This document shows, in pieces, positions 17,774 through 26,964 of a stretch of DNA of 33,618 nt. Source of the stretch: a bacterium (GTDB taxonomy: Bacteria > Hydrothermota > UBA3073 > JACQXS01); contig JAUVIV010000018.1 in NCBI GenBank assembly GCA_030592575.1, positions 1 to 33,618 of the forward strand, read 5' to 3'. The translations under genes were made by a program, and so were the position numbers. How positions within the stretch are numbered: the first letter of the stretch is position 1; each line of letters opens with the position of its first letter. The notes beneath the pieces were generated by a model. The model was not told where the DNA came from, ran no database searches, and was given only the letters and a program-made list of their open reading frames with translations.

Positions 17774-18817
17774 ATGTTAGGACTTTTATGGATGTTGCTT
17801 TTTTCAAACTGTGATGGGTGTTCTTCAAAAACAAACGTTGCTGTATTTGAATTTGATGCAATTGGCATAGAGAAGGATTTGGTTACGACTATATCCGATC
17901 TTCTTCGTATTGAATTATCCGAATGTAATAAATACAAAGTTATTGACAAAGGAACTATGATAGATACTTTGGGTGAGGACTTGATAGTTTCGGGTATGGA
18001 TAAAACTGTTAAATATAGCGACTCTTTGGGGGCATCGCTTGCAGTAATCGGTCATATGAGTAAACTTGGAAATAAAATCATTATATCCGTTTCTTTAATT
18101 AATAAATGGGAGAAGGAAAAAATATACACCGATAAGCTCACATCCTTAAGTCTTGAGGACCTTGAAATGGTAATTAAACGACTGGCGGGTAGTTTGTGTG
18201 AAATGAAAAAAGCTAAGGAAAGTGTTACAGTTGAAACCGTTACAGAGGAAGAAGCTATGCCTCACAGAAGAAGAAAAAGTTATCACACTGTTGGGATTTT
18301 GTTAGGATATATGTTTCCTGTAGGAGGTTCTTACGGCAAGAAAGTAGATGGCAATCGTTACGAAAGTCAATTAAGTGGAGATATTGAGCAAATGTCTGGA
18401 GCAATGGGTATTTACATATACGAAAGTTCTAAGTATATGGCACAAATGTCTTATAAAGGATATAGCAAAAGCAAATCTTCCCTCGCTAACGTTACATTCT
18501 CCGGCTATAAATTTCTGTCTCTTGAGGATGTTTCTCCTTATGTAGGTGGCGGATTGGGAATGGCATGGGTAAGAAAATTTACTAGTATTGACTCAACTTA
18601 TGATAGTTATTATAGTTATATTGATACTCCACGATTTGATGGTCTATCGTTAGAATTTGGTGGAGGGATAATGTTGTTTCGCACTTATGATTTTCATTTC
18701 ATGGTAGATATGAAATATCATATCGTATTCACAGAAGGAACTCCAAATGGATTCATATTCTCTTTCGGCGTTTCCTACAACAAAAAGGATGGCGGTGGTT
18801 GCGGTTGCGGGTTTTAA
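17774..18817 (+). CDS. Envelope protein: CsgG/TolB-N-like domain plus outer-membrane beta-barrel-like domain
   Basis: 347 aa; NVAVFEFDAIGIEKDLVTTISDLLRIEL...YKVIDKGTM...GASLAVIGHMSKLGNKIIISVSLIN; C-terminal barrel-like VGILLGYMFPVGG...VSPYVGGGLGMAW; tail GGGCGCGF. Confidence 0.65.
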   Translation: MLGLLWMLLFSNCDGCSSKTNVAVFEFDAIGIEKDLVTTISDLLRIELSECNKYKVIDKGTMIDTLGEDLIVSGMDKTVKYSDSLGASLAVIGHMSKLGNKIIISVSLINKWEKEKIYTDKLTSLSLEDLEMVIKRLAGSLCEMKKAKESVTVETVTEEEAMPHRRRKSYHTVGILLGYMFPVGGSYGKKVDGNRYESQLSGDIEQMSGAMGIYIYESSKYMAQMSYKGYSKSKSSLANVTFSGYKFLSLEDVSPYVGGGLGMAWVRKFTSIDSTYDSYYSYIDTPRFDGLSLEFGGGIMLFRTYDFHFMVDMKYHIVFTEGTPNGFIFSFGVSYNKKDGGGCGCGF

Positions 18818-18925
18818 ATAACCGGACAACATAGAGTATCAAAAATCACTTCTGACATTGCCAAAAAACAGCTTACCCTTTACTGTAATATTTCTGCTCT
18901 CATCAACAAAAGACATAATATAAAA

Positions 18926-18968
18926 AAACACCGAAGGAAAATCATTAAACATTTTTCCTCCGGTGCTT
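18926..18968. terminator. Bidirectional hairpin terminator between convergent genes
   Basis: AAACACCGaAGGAAAA - loop - TTTTCCTcCGGTGCTTT. Confidence 0.75.
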
Positions 18969-18987
18969 TGTTATAACTTACTAATTA

Positions 18988-20706
18988 CTATCTTAATATT
19001 GTAAACTTCTTAGTTTCGTTGAATTTACCCACTACAAGCTTTGCGAAATAGATGCCGCTTGTTAACTCTTTTGTATTAAAGCTAACGTCGTAATTCCCAG
19101 CATCTTTTTCTCCGTTTACCAATGTACTCACTTTCCTGCCGGTAACATCGTAAATATCCAATGAAACTTTGCATCTGGCAAGTATTTGATAGCTAATGAC
19201 TGTAGAGTAGATAAATGTACTGGGAAGAACCTTTATCTGTGGCAATTGGATGTTTAGCATCTCTTCAATTCCAACAGATCTACTACATATCAAACTATCA
19301 CGAACAGATACGATGGAATCCATTATAGGCACCATTTCCATCGCAATATAAGCATCAATTAATGCTGTATCAATCATTACAGGCGAAGAATCCACAATAG
19401 TTTCAATATCTTGAAGACAAGTATCTGTGCCTTGCGGACAAAATATATTTCCATTTACATCTACCTTAGCGACAAGGAAATTATTGGGTGTCCACGGTGC
19501 TAATGGCCATTCCGTGTATCCTGCAGCAACATAAAAACTGTCACACTCAACAACACATTGTCCAAAGTCATTTAAAGTCATTTGCGTTAATGGACAACCT
19601 GTCAATACTCTTGACCATACTATCGCTCCGGTTACATCAATTTTAGCCATCAAAAGGTCAAAAGGTCCTGTTACGCCTGGATTGGTAAATCCCGTAAAAA
19701 CATAATTGCCATCTGAAGTAGTTTCAATACATCGAGAACCGGAACCGCCCAGAGTAGTATATATCCTACAGTTTCCTCCCCATCCAACACTTAAATTCGG
19801 GTTCAATTTCATAACAACAATGCTTGAATCTACATCACCGGTTAGTATATATCCTTGTTGCGAATGGTCGTTTTTAATGCTATAGGCGCATCTATATTGT
19901 CCTGTAAATAGATAATCATAAAGAAATTTTGTTGCAGGGTCAATGGTTCCATTTGATTTTTTCCCTTTAAAAACCAAAACATCAGATACCGGTTCAATTT
20001 CCATACGAGACTCTCCTGCAACTACCCAAAGACTGCACGGAGTTACGGTTGAATCCTCAATAATAGAATACAAATAGTCATTTGTAGGAAAACCATAGGC
20101 CATTTTACCATAAGCCCATGCCCAATTTGCAATTCCATTTACCGCATTAACGCTCATTACCAATGCATCCGAAATTCCTCCACAAGGAGCCGGTATGCCA
20201 ACTCCCTCAAAATTTCCCGCAACCAAATAATCTCCTCCATCCTTGGTAATAGAATATGCATAATCAGCAAGAGGTATCGTTTCATAATAACCACCATATT
20301 GATTTCCCCATATCAAACTACCATCACGAGCATCTACTTTAAAAATCAAAACATCTGCAGGGTCTCCGGCAAAACCAGGCGTAGTATATCCTGTTACGGC
20401 ATAATAGGTTATGTCCTCTCCATAATCCACAATCACAGAACGAGCATAATTATTAACTGCAGAACCATAGACTCTGGACCAAATTACGCTTCCATCATTA
20501 GCATTTAATTTAGTCACCAGCACATCAATTCCACCCAAAGGTCCATTATCTGTATGCCCAACAACTACATATGTATTATCCGTAGTATCACAAGCAATAG
20601 AATAAGCAGTATCCATATAAGAAGAACCCATGTCAATATCAAATCTATCGTATGCTTTTGCCCACGGTTGTCCTATCAACATCAATAAAATACTTACACT
20701 TATCAT
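18988..20706 (-). CDS. Secreted beta-propeller-like protein with T9SS-type C-terminal sorting domain
   Basis: 572 aa; signal peptide; repeated GSVIWSRVYG.../GSLIWGNQYGG...YLVAGNF blades; C-terminal VSLDIYDVTGRKVSTLVNGEKDAGNYDVSFNTKELTSGIYFAKLVVGKFNETKKFTILR. Confidence 0.85.
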   Translation of the reverse strand: MISVSILLMLIGQPWAKAYDRFDIDMGSSYMDTAYSIACDTTDNTYVVVGHTDNGPLGGIDVLVTKLNANDGSVIWSRVYGSAVNNYARSVIVDYGEDITYYAVTGYTTPGFAGDPADVLIFKVDARDGSLIWGNQYGGYYETIPLADYAYSITKDGGDYLVAGNFEGVGIPAPCGGISDALVMSVNAVNGIANWAWAYGKMAYGFPTNDYLYSIIEDSTVTPCSLWVVAGESRMEIEPVSDVLVFKGKKSNGTIDPATKFLYDYLFTGQYRCAYSIKNDHSQQGYILTGDVDSSIVVMKLNPNLSVGWGGNCRIYTTLGGSGSRCIETTSDGNYVFTGFTNPGVTGPFDLLMAKIDVTGAIVWSRVLTGCPLTQMTLNDFGQCVVECDSFYVAAGYTEWPLAPWTPNNFLVAKVDVNGNIFCPQGTDTCLQDIETIVDSSPVMIDTALIDAYIAMEMVPIMDSIVSVRDSLICSRSVGIEEMLNIQLPQIKVLPSTFIYSTVISYQILARCKVSLDIYDVTGRKVSTLVNGEKDAGNYDVSFNTKELTSGIYFAKLVVGKFNETKKFTILR

Positions 20707-20887
20707 TTTTCCTCCTTTGTTAAAAATTACAATTCCTGCAAAACATTCTATATTTCACACATAGTGAGGGAGTCCAACCCTTTATATTTTAGACTTTCCT
20801 CCTTTTGTTAATTTTTTGCAGGACTCTCTAATAAAACTTAATACTGCAATCACATTATATCAATATTTCAAATTGTCAAGCGGAAAG

Positions 20888-22117
20888 TCATTGTTTTATC
20901 GGGCAAGCTGCACATTGTTTGTTACGACAATAGCAATAGAAAATATGAATCATTCCCTGATAATAAATCTCATGATTACCTTGTTTGATTGCAATGCTTT
21001 TTTTCTTATCCCAACAGAGCATCCTGCTCATCTTTTTCGTAATATTATTCTCTGATAACCTCTTATAATTTTTGTAATTTTGAAGCACTTCTTGTTCCTC
21101 ATCACTACCTTCATAAAGAATTGCCAACACGGGCAAACAGACATTTAAAATAGTTGTTCTTGCGCAAGACTTGCTAATTCCTCCTTGAGCAATTTTATTT
21201 TCTATTTCTTTTAAGCTGTGAGTTGAGAGAAAACTACATATCCCTTTATCCATTACATCCGCCCAGAAATAACTTATTCCCATCATTCTTCTCTCGGGAA
21301 ATCCAGGAGGTCTAACCTTAAAAAATTGCCATGATTCTCTTGGCATAGTCTTTTTGAACTCCTTTTTGATTTTCCTCCATTCGTCCTGAAATTCACAAGT
21401 AAGTAAACCTGCAACTCCAAGCAGACTTGTTTTTATTATCTGGACTCGTTTCTTTATAGGATTTCTTAAGCTTAAATACTGGAGTTTTGAAATTGGAACA
21501 AGTCTTGCAAGTTTTCTAAATTGCAATTCGTTTTTCACATATCCCAAAGATTCCATAATCCCAATATATGTCGCTTGTTCCATTCCATAGATTTTCATTA
21601 ACTTCTTAATTTTTTGTTTTCGCTCTTCGAATCTATTAATTCCTTGAGTTTCAATAACATCTATTAATATTTTAAACTTTGGCAAATGAGGACAGGTTTC
21701 TTTTTCAACAAGATACATTTCTTCGTTATAATCTTTTAATAGTTTAGAAATTGGTTTTTTGCTGAATTGCAAAAATTCAAGCGTAGGAATCATTCTTTTG
21801 GATTTAGTAAAAATATCTTGAGATTTATATTTCCATACTACATGAAGCACAACATTATTGTAATTAGCATCTACTTCGTGATGATGTAAATACCAATCAT
21901 TACTTAATCGATGAATTTCAACATCTCCTTGAAGCAATTTGTTATCAAGTTTAACGAGAGTATGTTTAAAATCTGGTCCGTCTTCTTTATTCAGAATTCC
22001 GGGGGAAAGGATTTCAACTTTTACTCCATTTATAGTAGTAAAAGGAGGGGTTAAAAATTGGTTTTCCCAAACCCATTGTAGAAATTTCTCACTTAGTTCT
22101 TTTTCTTCAAAAGCCAT
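20888..22117 (-). CDS. DUF2851 family protein
   Basis: 409 aa; EKFLQWVWENQFL...VEILSPGILNKEDGPDFKHTLVKLDNKLLQGDVEIHRLSNDWYLHHHEVDANYNNVVLHVVW. Confidence 0.88.
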   Translation of the reverse strand: MAFEEKELSEKFLQWVWENQFLTPPFTTINGVKVEILSPGILNKEDGPDFKHTLVKLDNKLLQGDVEIHRLSNDWYLHHHEVDANYNNVVLHVVWKYKSQDIFTKSKRMIPTLEFLQFSKKPISKLLKDYNEEMYLVEKETCPHLPKFKILIDVIETQGINRFEERKQKIKKLMKIYGMEQATYIGIMESLGYVKNELQFRKLARLVPISKLQYLSLRNPIKKRVQIIKTSLLGVAGLLTCEFQDEWRKIKKEFKKTMPRESWQFFKVRPPGFPERRMMGISYFWADVMDKGICSFLSTHSLKEIENKIAQGGISKSCARTTILNVCLPVLAILYEGSDEEQEVLQNYKNYKRLSENNITKKMSRMLCWDKKKSIAIKQGNHEIYYQGMIHIFYCYCRNKQCAACPIKQ

Positions 22118-23139
22118 GCTCTCATAAATTCATCAATAACTCCATCCATTACTTCTTGAACTTTGTGAGTCTCGAATCCTGTCCGATGGTCACGCACAAG
22201 AGTATATGGACAGAAAATATATGACCTTATTTCTCTTGACCATCCAATTTCGTGCTTTTGGGGAAGAGCCTTTTGGAGTTTTTTTTGTTCTTCTTCCTCA
22301 TATAATTGGTAAAGTCTTGATTTTAATACTTTAAGAGCAATTTGTTTATTCTTATATTGACTTCGTTCAGATTGGCAAGTAACAACTGTTTTGGTAGGCA
22401 AATGTGTTATTCTGACAGCAGTTGAAACTGTGTTTACATTCTGCCCTCCGGGACCACTGGCTCGAAAAGTATCAATTTTAAGCTCATCTTCATTAATATC
22501 GACTTTCAATTCATCTTCTATAAGAGGATAAGCTCTACAACTTGCAAACGATGTATGTCTGCGACCTCCGGAATCAAATGGCGAAATACGAACTAATCTA
22601 TGAACACCTGTCTCGCTTTTAAGCCATCCGTACGCATTTTTACCTTTAATTTCTATAGTAATATCTTTGATGCCGGCAACATCTCCCGGTTCATATTGAA
22701 TAATTTTTGTTTTAAATCCTTTTCTCTCGCTCCATCTGAGATACATTCTAAACAACATTGCCACCCAATCACAAGATTCGGTTCCACCAGCTCCGGGATG
22801 AATCGCAAGCAATACACTGTTATGGTCATGCTCGGACTTAAAAGCAAATTCCAATTCTATGTCTTCTACTTTCTTCTCGAATTTATTAATCTCTTGACTA
22901 ACATCCTCACCAAGTATTTCAAACTCTTTTAAATCTTCATATTCCTTTTGAATTTCTTGAAATTTCTTTACAATTTCCTGACTATGAACAACATCTTCGC
23001 TAAGTTTTTTGGCTCGCAGATTATCATCCCAAAATCCGGGCTTTACTACTTCTTTGTTTATACGCTCAATTTCTTTTATGTGATGTTCTATTTCAAGAAA
23101 CTCATGCAATCTTTTGGCATCAAATTTAATATCTTTCAT
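22093..23139 (-). CDS. prfB: Peptide chain release factor 2
   Basis: 348 aa; IHPGAGGTESCDWVAMLFRMY, RASGPGGQNVNTVSTAVRITHLPT; no in-frame UGA near the start. Confidence 0.96.
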   Translation of the reverse strand: MKDIKFDAKRLHEFLEIEHHIKEIERINKEVVKPGFWDDNLRAKKLSEDVVHSQEIVKKFQEIQKEYEDLKEFEILGEDVSQEINKFEKKVEDIELEFAFKSEHDHNSVLLAIHPGAGGTESCDWVAMLFRMYLRWSERKGFKTKIIQYEPGDVAGIKDITIEIKGKNAYGWLKSETGVHRLVRISPFDSGGRRHTSFASCRAYPLIEDELKVDINEDELKIDTFRASGPGGQNVNTVSTAVRITHLPTKTVVTCQSERSQYKNKQIALKVLKSRLYQLYEEEEQKKLQKALPQKHEIGWSREIRSYIFCPYTLVRDHRTGFETHKVQEVMDGVIDEFMRAWLLKKKN

Positions 23140-23159
23140 CTTATTTTTTGACTTTTCGT

Positions 23160-23310
23160 TCTTTTTACAAAAACATTAACACGCAAAAACTCACAGATAA
23201 AATAGATTCCCACGGAAATAGTTTATTTGTTTTATTCAAATCTGTGTGCTGTCTTTTTGCATATTTTTTCGTGCTCTCTGAATTTCCGTGTTTTTCGTGA
23301 TTATGTTTTG
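23160..23310. repeat. Degenerate ACACGCAAA/CACAGAT and inverse text (same family as 2690-3090)
   Basis: aacacgcaaaaactcacagataaaatagattcccacgg ... aaatctgtgtgctg...tttccgtgtttttcgtg. Confidence 0.6.
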
Positions 23311-23313
23311 CAT

Positions 23314-23592
23314 TTAAACCTTACAAATACAGGGAGTTTTTCCACATTTTGGACATCCATTTGCGTATCTACTAAGAGCTTTCTCCATATCTACTCCGAA
23401 TATTGAGGCAAGTTCGAATAACCAAGCAGATACATCGGCAAATTCTTCTTCAAGCCCTTTTTTCTGTCGCATCGCACGAGCAAGTTCGCCAACTTCTTCT
23501 ACAAACCAGGTAAATGTAGCTCGTAGCTCCCGCTCTACATCTTTCTCGTAATATATCTCCTTGATAAGTTCCTGAAATTCCTTTATCTCCAC
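23314..23592 (-). CDS. MazG-like nucleotide pyrophosphohydrolase with C-terminal Cys motif
   Basis: 92 aa; FVEEVGELARAMRQKKGLEEEFADVSAWLFELA; C-terminal CPKCGKTPCIC. Confidence 0.9.
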   Translation of the reverse strand: MEIKEFQELIKEIYYEKDVERELRATFTWFVEEVGELARAMRQKKGLEEEFADVSAWLFELASIFGVDMEKALSRYANGCPKCGKTPCICKV

Positions 23593-23663
23593 GTTTCCTC
23601 CCTCTAACTTATTGCTTACCTTTGCATCCTCTAAAATTATTTATCTATGAATTTTATTTTTAT

Positions 23664-24848
23664 CTAAGCACCAAATTTCTTAAGCTTTAGTGCATTGGCA
23701 AGCATTAATGGAACTGCATCAACTGCTTTAAATCTTCCGAGTCCACCGAGCATACATTCTCTTTCTGTAAATCGGGTAGCTCTATCTGAAATCACCCACT
23801 TAGAATAAAGCAAAAAAGGATTTGGATGCCAGGAATGAGACCGTAAACTTGCAGGAGTAGAATGGTCACCGGTTATTACAAATACATCCGGATTTAATGA
23901 AAGAAACTTCGGAATATATTCATCTATTTTCTCAATTTTCCGCACTTTTTTTTCAAAGTTCCCATCTTCGCCAAAACTATCCGTCTTTTTTATATGCACA
24001 TAGAAGAAATCATATTTTTCCCAGTTATTTTTAAGTGTTTCTATTTTATCTTCTATATTCATGCCAGTCTTTAATATATCCATTCCTACAAGCTTTGCAA
24101 GCCCACAATACATTGGATAAGTTGCAATTGCCACGGGATTCAACTTGAATCTGGTTTGCATTTTAGAAATACGTTGAATTTTCTTAAGACCTCGCAAAAC
24201 AAGCATATTGGCCGGCAGGTCAAGCAACTTTTTTGCACGTTTCACAAATTCCCGTACAATACGAGCAGCTTTTTGTGCCTCTGGGGCTAATGCCTCACAC
24301 CTAATTGGCTTTTGACCTATTTCTTGAGGATCTGTCTCTGTTAGCTGGTCATCAAGATATTTTCCTCTGAACACAACAACAAATCTATGTTCATTACTTG
24401 AGGTAATATCAATTTTCACATCCTCAATTTGTGAGATGTTTTTCTGCAAGTGGGCACATATCTTTTTATTCATTTCAGTAGATATTCTTCCGGCTCTTCT
24501 ATCTATTATCCTTCCATTTGCGTCAATTGTTGCAAAATTACCACGAGCTGCAATGTCATCAGTATCAAGATGTACCCCAGCTCCAAGAGCCTCAAGTACT
24601 CCTCTTCCTATCTGATGTTTGATTGGGTCATATCCAAAAAGAGATAAATGAGCAGGACCTGAGCCCGGTGTGATTCCACGAGAAATTGGATCTGTAACTC
24701 CTGTGATTCCTTGCCTGACAAGTTTATCCATATTAGGAGTATTAGCGGTTTCAAGTTCAGTTTTCCCATTTACAGGCACTCCACCTACTCCATCAATAAC
24801 AAGTAGCAATATTTTAGAATCTGATTTTATAGTTAATTCTTCTATCAT
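23664..24848 (-). CDS. apgM: 2,3-bisphosphoglycerate-independent phosphoglycerate mutase, archaeal type
   Basis: 394 aa; LLLVIDGVGGVPVNGKTELETANTPNMDKLVRQGITGVTDPISRGITPGSGPAHLSLFGYDP, FVITGDHSTPASLRSHSWHPNPFLL. Confidence 0.95.
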   Translation of the reverse strand: MIEELTIKSDSKILLLVIDGVGGVPVNGKTELETANTPNMDKLVRQGITGVTDPISRGITPGSGPAHLSLFGYDPIKHQIGRGVLEALGAGVHLDTDDIAARGNFATIDANGRIIDRRAGRISTEMNKKICAHLQKNISQIEDVKIDITSSNEHRFVVVFRGKYLDDQLTETDPQEIGQKPIRCEALAPEAQKAARIVREFVKRAKKLLDLPANMLVLRGLKKIQRISKMQTRFKLNPVAIATYPMYCGLAKLVGMDILKTGMNIEDKIETLKNNWEKYDFFYVHIKKTDSFGEDGNFEKKVRKIEKIDEYIPKFLSLNPDVFVITGDHSTPASLRSHSWHPNPFLLYSKWVISDRATRFTERECMLGGLGRFKAVDAVPLMLANALKLKKFGA

Positions 24849-24858
24849 TTTTACCTCA

Positions 24859-26232
24859 CTAATTTAATAATTTAGTCTTTACATCATCGACCAATGCTCT
24901 GGTTAATTCCTCATCTTTTGTCTCACATATAATTCTCAAGATAGGTTCAGTATTTGACTTTCTTAAATGAATCCATCCTTCTTTAAAATCTATTCTCAAG
25001 CCATCTTCTTTATTTATCTTTCCCTCTGGGAAAAGCTTAATCAAAAAATCAAAATTTGCAACTTGTAATTTAATTTTATCTTTTAACATATAATATTTCG
25101 GAATACGATTGGCAAGTGTACTTATTTTTTCTTCGGATACTGCCATATATTCCAATATTCCACTTATTCCTGCTAATGCATCTCTCGTATATTGAATCTG
25201 TGGGTTTATTATTCCACCATTTCCTTCACCGCCAAAAACAGCTTGGTTTTTGAGCATTCCCTTTACTACATTGATTTCTCCAACTTTTGTCCGAATCACT
25301 TTGCCATTATGTTGCGATACAACATAATCAATCATTCTGGAGGTTGAAAGATTCGTCACAACTACTAAATTTTGCGTTTTGCATTTTGCATTTTGCATTT
25401 TGCTAAGCACCTGATTTGCTACCAATGGAAGAGTGTATTCTTCTCCAAGAATTTTTCCTTCCTCATTTACAATGCTAAGTCTATCCCCATCAGGATCAAT
25501 AGCAAAACCAATATCCGCATCAACTTCTTTTACTCTTTTTGATAAATTAACTAAATTCTCTGCAATGGGTTCAAATCCACGTTTTGAATTCTCGCAAATC
25601 ACCCGACATCCAAGCTGTTCCAAAAACTTTTCCCCTTCATTTATGAATGAATCAATAACTACCTTGAAGTGTTTATCTTTTATTGCTTTTACATCAATCG
25701 TTTCCAAAACCTTACTTATATGTCTTTCCTGTCCCATTTTGTCTTTTGTAGTCTTGCAATCTTGTAATTTATAATCTGTAATCTGCAATTCATTGTAAAT
25801 CGCATAGACTTTTTCAACTTCTTCCGCATCTAAAAATATCCCTTTTTCTGATGCAAGTTTTATTCCATTCCACTCAGACGGATTATGTGAAGCTGTAATT
25901 ATCACTCCTCCTACCGCTCCGAGTTCTTTGATATTAAACAAAACCCCTGGAGTAGTCATTATTCCCATATCCACAAATTCTATATTCTCTATCGTTCTGA
26001 GTGTTTGCGAAGAATCTTTTGTTTTTACTCCTTTTATAAACGCTTCCTTCAACATCTTTCCACTTTCTCTTGCGTCTCTTCCAATTAAGATTTTTGCAGT
26101 TTGCGAGTTACATTTTACATTTTGCAATATATAAGTTGAAAATGCCTCTCCAATCCTGCTCATAACTTCCGAAGTAAGCGTTTCTCCAACAATTCCCCTA
26201 ACTCCAGATATCCCAAATATTAATTTATTCAT
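24859..26232 (-). CDS. Phosphohexomutase (phosphoglucosamine/phosphomannomutase family)
   Basis: 457 aa; FGISGVRGIVGETLT, ITASHNPSEWNGIKLAS, AIDPDGDRLSIV, GGEGNGGIINP, RKSNTEPILRIICE. Confidence 0.93.
   Translation of the reverse strand: MNKLIFGISGVRGIVGETLTSEVMSRIGEAFSTYILQNVKCNSQTAKILIGRDARESGKMLKEAFIKGVKTKDSSQTLRTIENIEFVDMGIMTTPGVLFNIKELGAVGGVIITASHNPSEWNGIKLASEKGIFLDAEEVEKVYAIYNELQITDYKLQDCKTTKDKMGQERHISKVLETIDVKAIKDKHFKVVIDSFINEGEKFLEQLGCRVICENSKRGFEPIAENLVNLSKRVKEVDADIGFAIDPDGDRLSIVNEEGKILGEEYTLPLVANQVLSKMQNAKCKTQNLVVVTNLSTSRMIDYVVSQHNGKVIRTKVGEINVVKGMLKNQAVFGGEGNGGIINPQIQYTRDALAGISGILEYMAVSEEKISTLANRIPKYYMLKDKIKLQVANFDFLIKLFPEGKINKEDGLRIDFKEGWIHLRKSNTEPILRIICETKDEELTRALVDDVKTKLLN
25369..25403 (-). 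repeat. Heptanucleotide tandem repeat (GCAAAAT)x5 with one mismatch, inside the phosphohexomutase CDS
   Basis: minus strand GCAAAAT GCAAAAT GCAAAAT GCAAAAC GCAAAAT, encoding ...MQNAKCKTQN... Confidence 0.9.
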
Positions 26233-26837
26233 TTTCGATTATACCCAATTACTGCTCCGATTGATGAACCTAAAAATAAATACGAAATATCCTCTTGCTG
26301 ATCCAATACCCACACAACACCACCTATGACTAACCCAATAGTTGAACCAACTACTGATTTTAAAAATGAACCTTCTTGCTTCATAAATTTCCCAGCACTA
26401 GTAACACCATAAGCTGTACCAACTGTGATACCAATACTAACAATGGATTGTATTGCAACAACATTAATCTGGTCGGATGGTAGCCACATAAAAGGTATTA
26501 AAAAAACTCCAATTGATGCTCCTCCCAATATTCCACCACATATTCCCCCAACTCCTTCTATCGCATAATTCATAATTGTCGGCTTTCTTGCTACCCCACT
26601 ATCTGACAAGACATCCAAATTCAAATTCTTTTGTAGAGACAAACCTACGTGTCTGCCTTCTTGTGGCAATAAAGTCTTTTCACTCATAAGACTACTCATT
26701 CCTAAACATAAAGGATTAACTCTCACAACAGCAAAACCCTCACTTGAAGCATAATATCCGGAATCCACAAATTGTCCTGTATTGAATTCAATCCCAATAC
26801 CAGACACTAAACTCAAAACAATCAATATTCCTTGCAT
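26229..26837 (-). CDS. Hypothetical membrane protein
   Basis: 202 aa with signal peptide and Gly-rich hydrophobic segments; overlaps the next CDS by 4 nt. Confidence 0.65.
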   Translation of the reverse strand: MQGILIVLSLVSGIGIEFNTGQFVDSGYYASSEGFAVVRVNPLCLGMSSLMSEKTLLPQEGRHVGLSLQKNLNLDVLSDSGVARKPTIMNYAIEGVGGICGGILGGASIGVFLIPFMWLPSDQINVVAIQSIVSIGITVGTAYGVTSAGKFMKQEGSFLKSVVGSTIGLVIGGVVWVLDQQEDISYLFLGSSIGAVIGYNRK

Positions 26838-26885
26838 CTTTATTAGTTACTAATATAATTGCTAATCTTAATCACTGTTTTACAA

Positions 26886-26957
26886 AGCCGACGGGCAGAA
26901 TTGAACTGCCGACCTGCTGTTTACGAAACAGCTGCTCTACCCCTGAGCTACGTCGGC
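26886..26957 (-). tRNA. tRNA-Thr(CGT), no encoded CCA
   Basis: GCCGACG...CGTCGGC acceptor; anticodon stem-loop GCTGT-TTCGTAA-ACAGC. Confidence 0.95.
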
Positions 26958-26964
26958 ATGAAAT

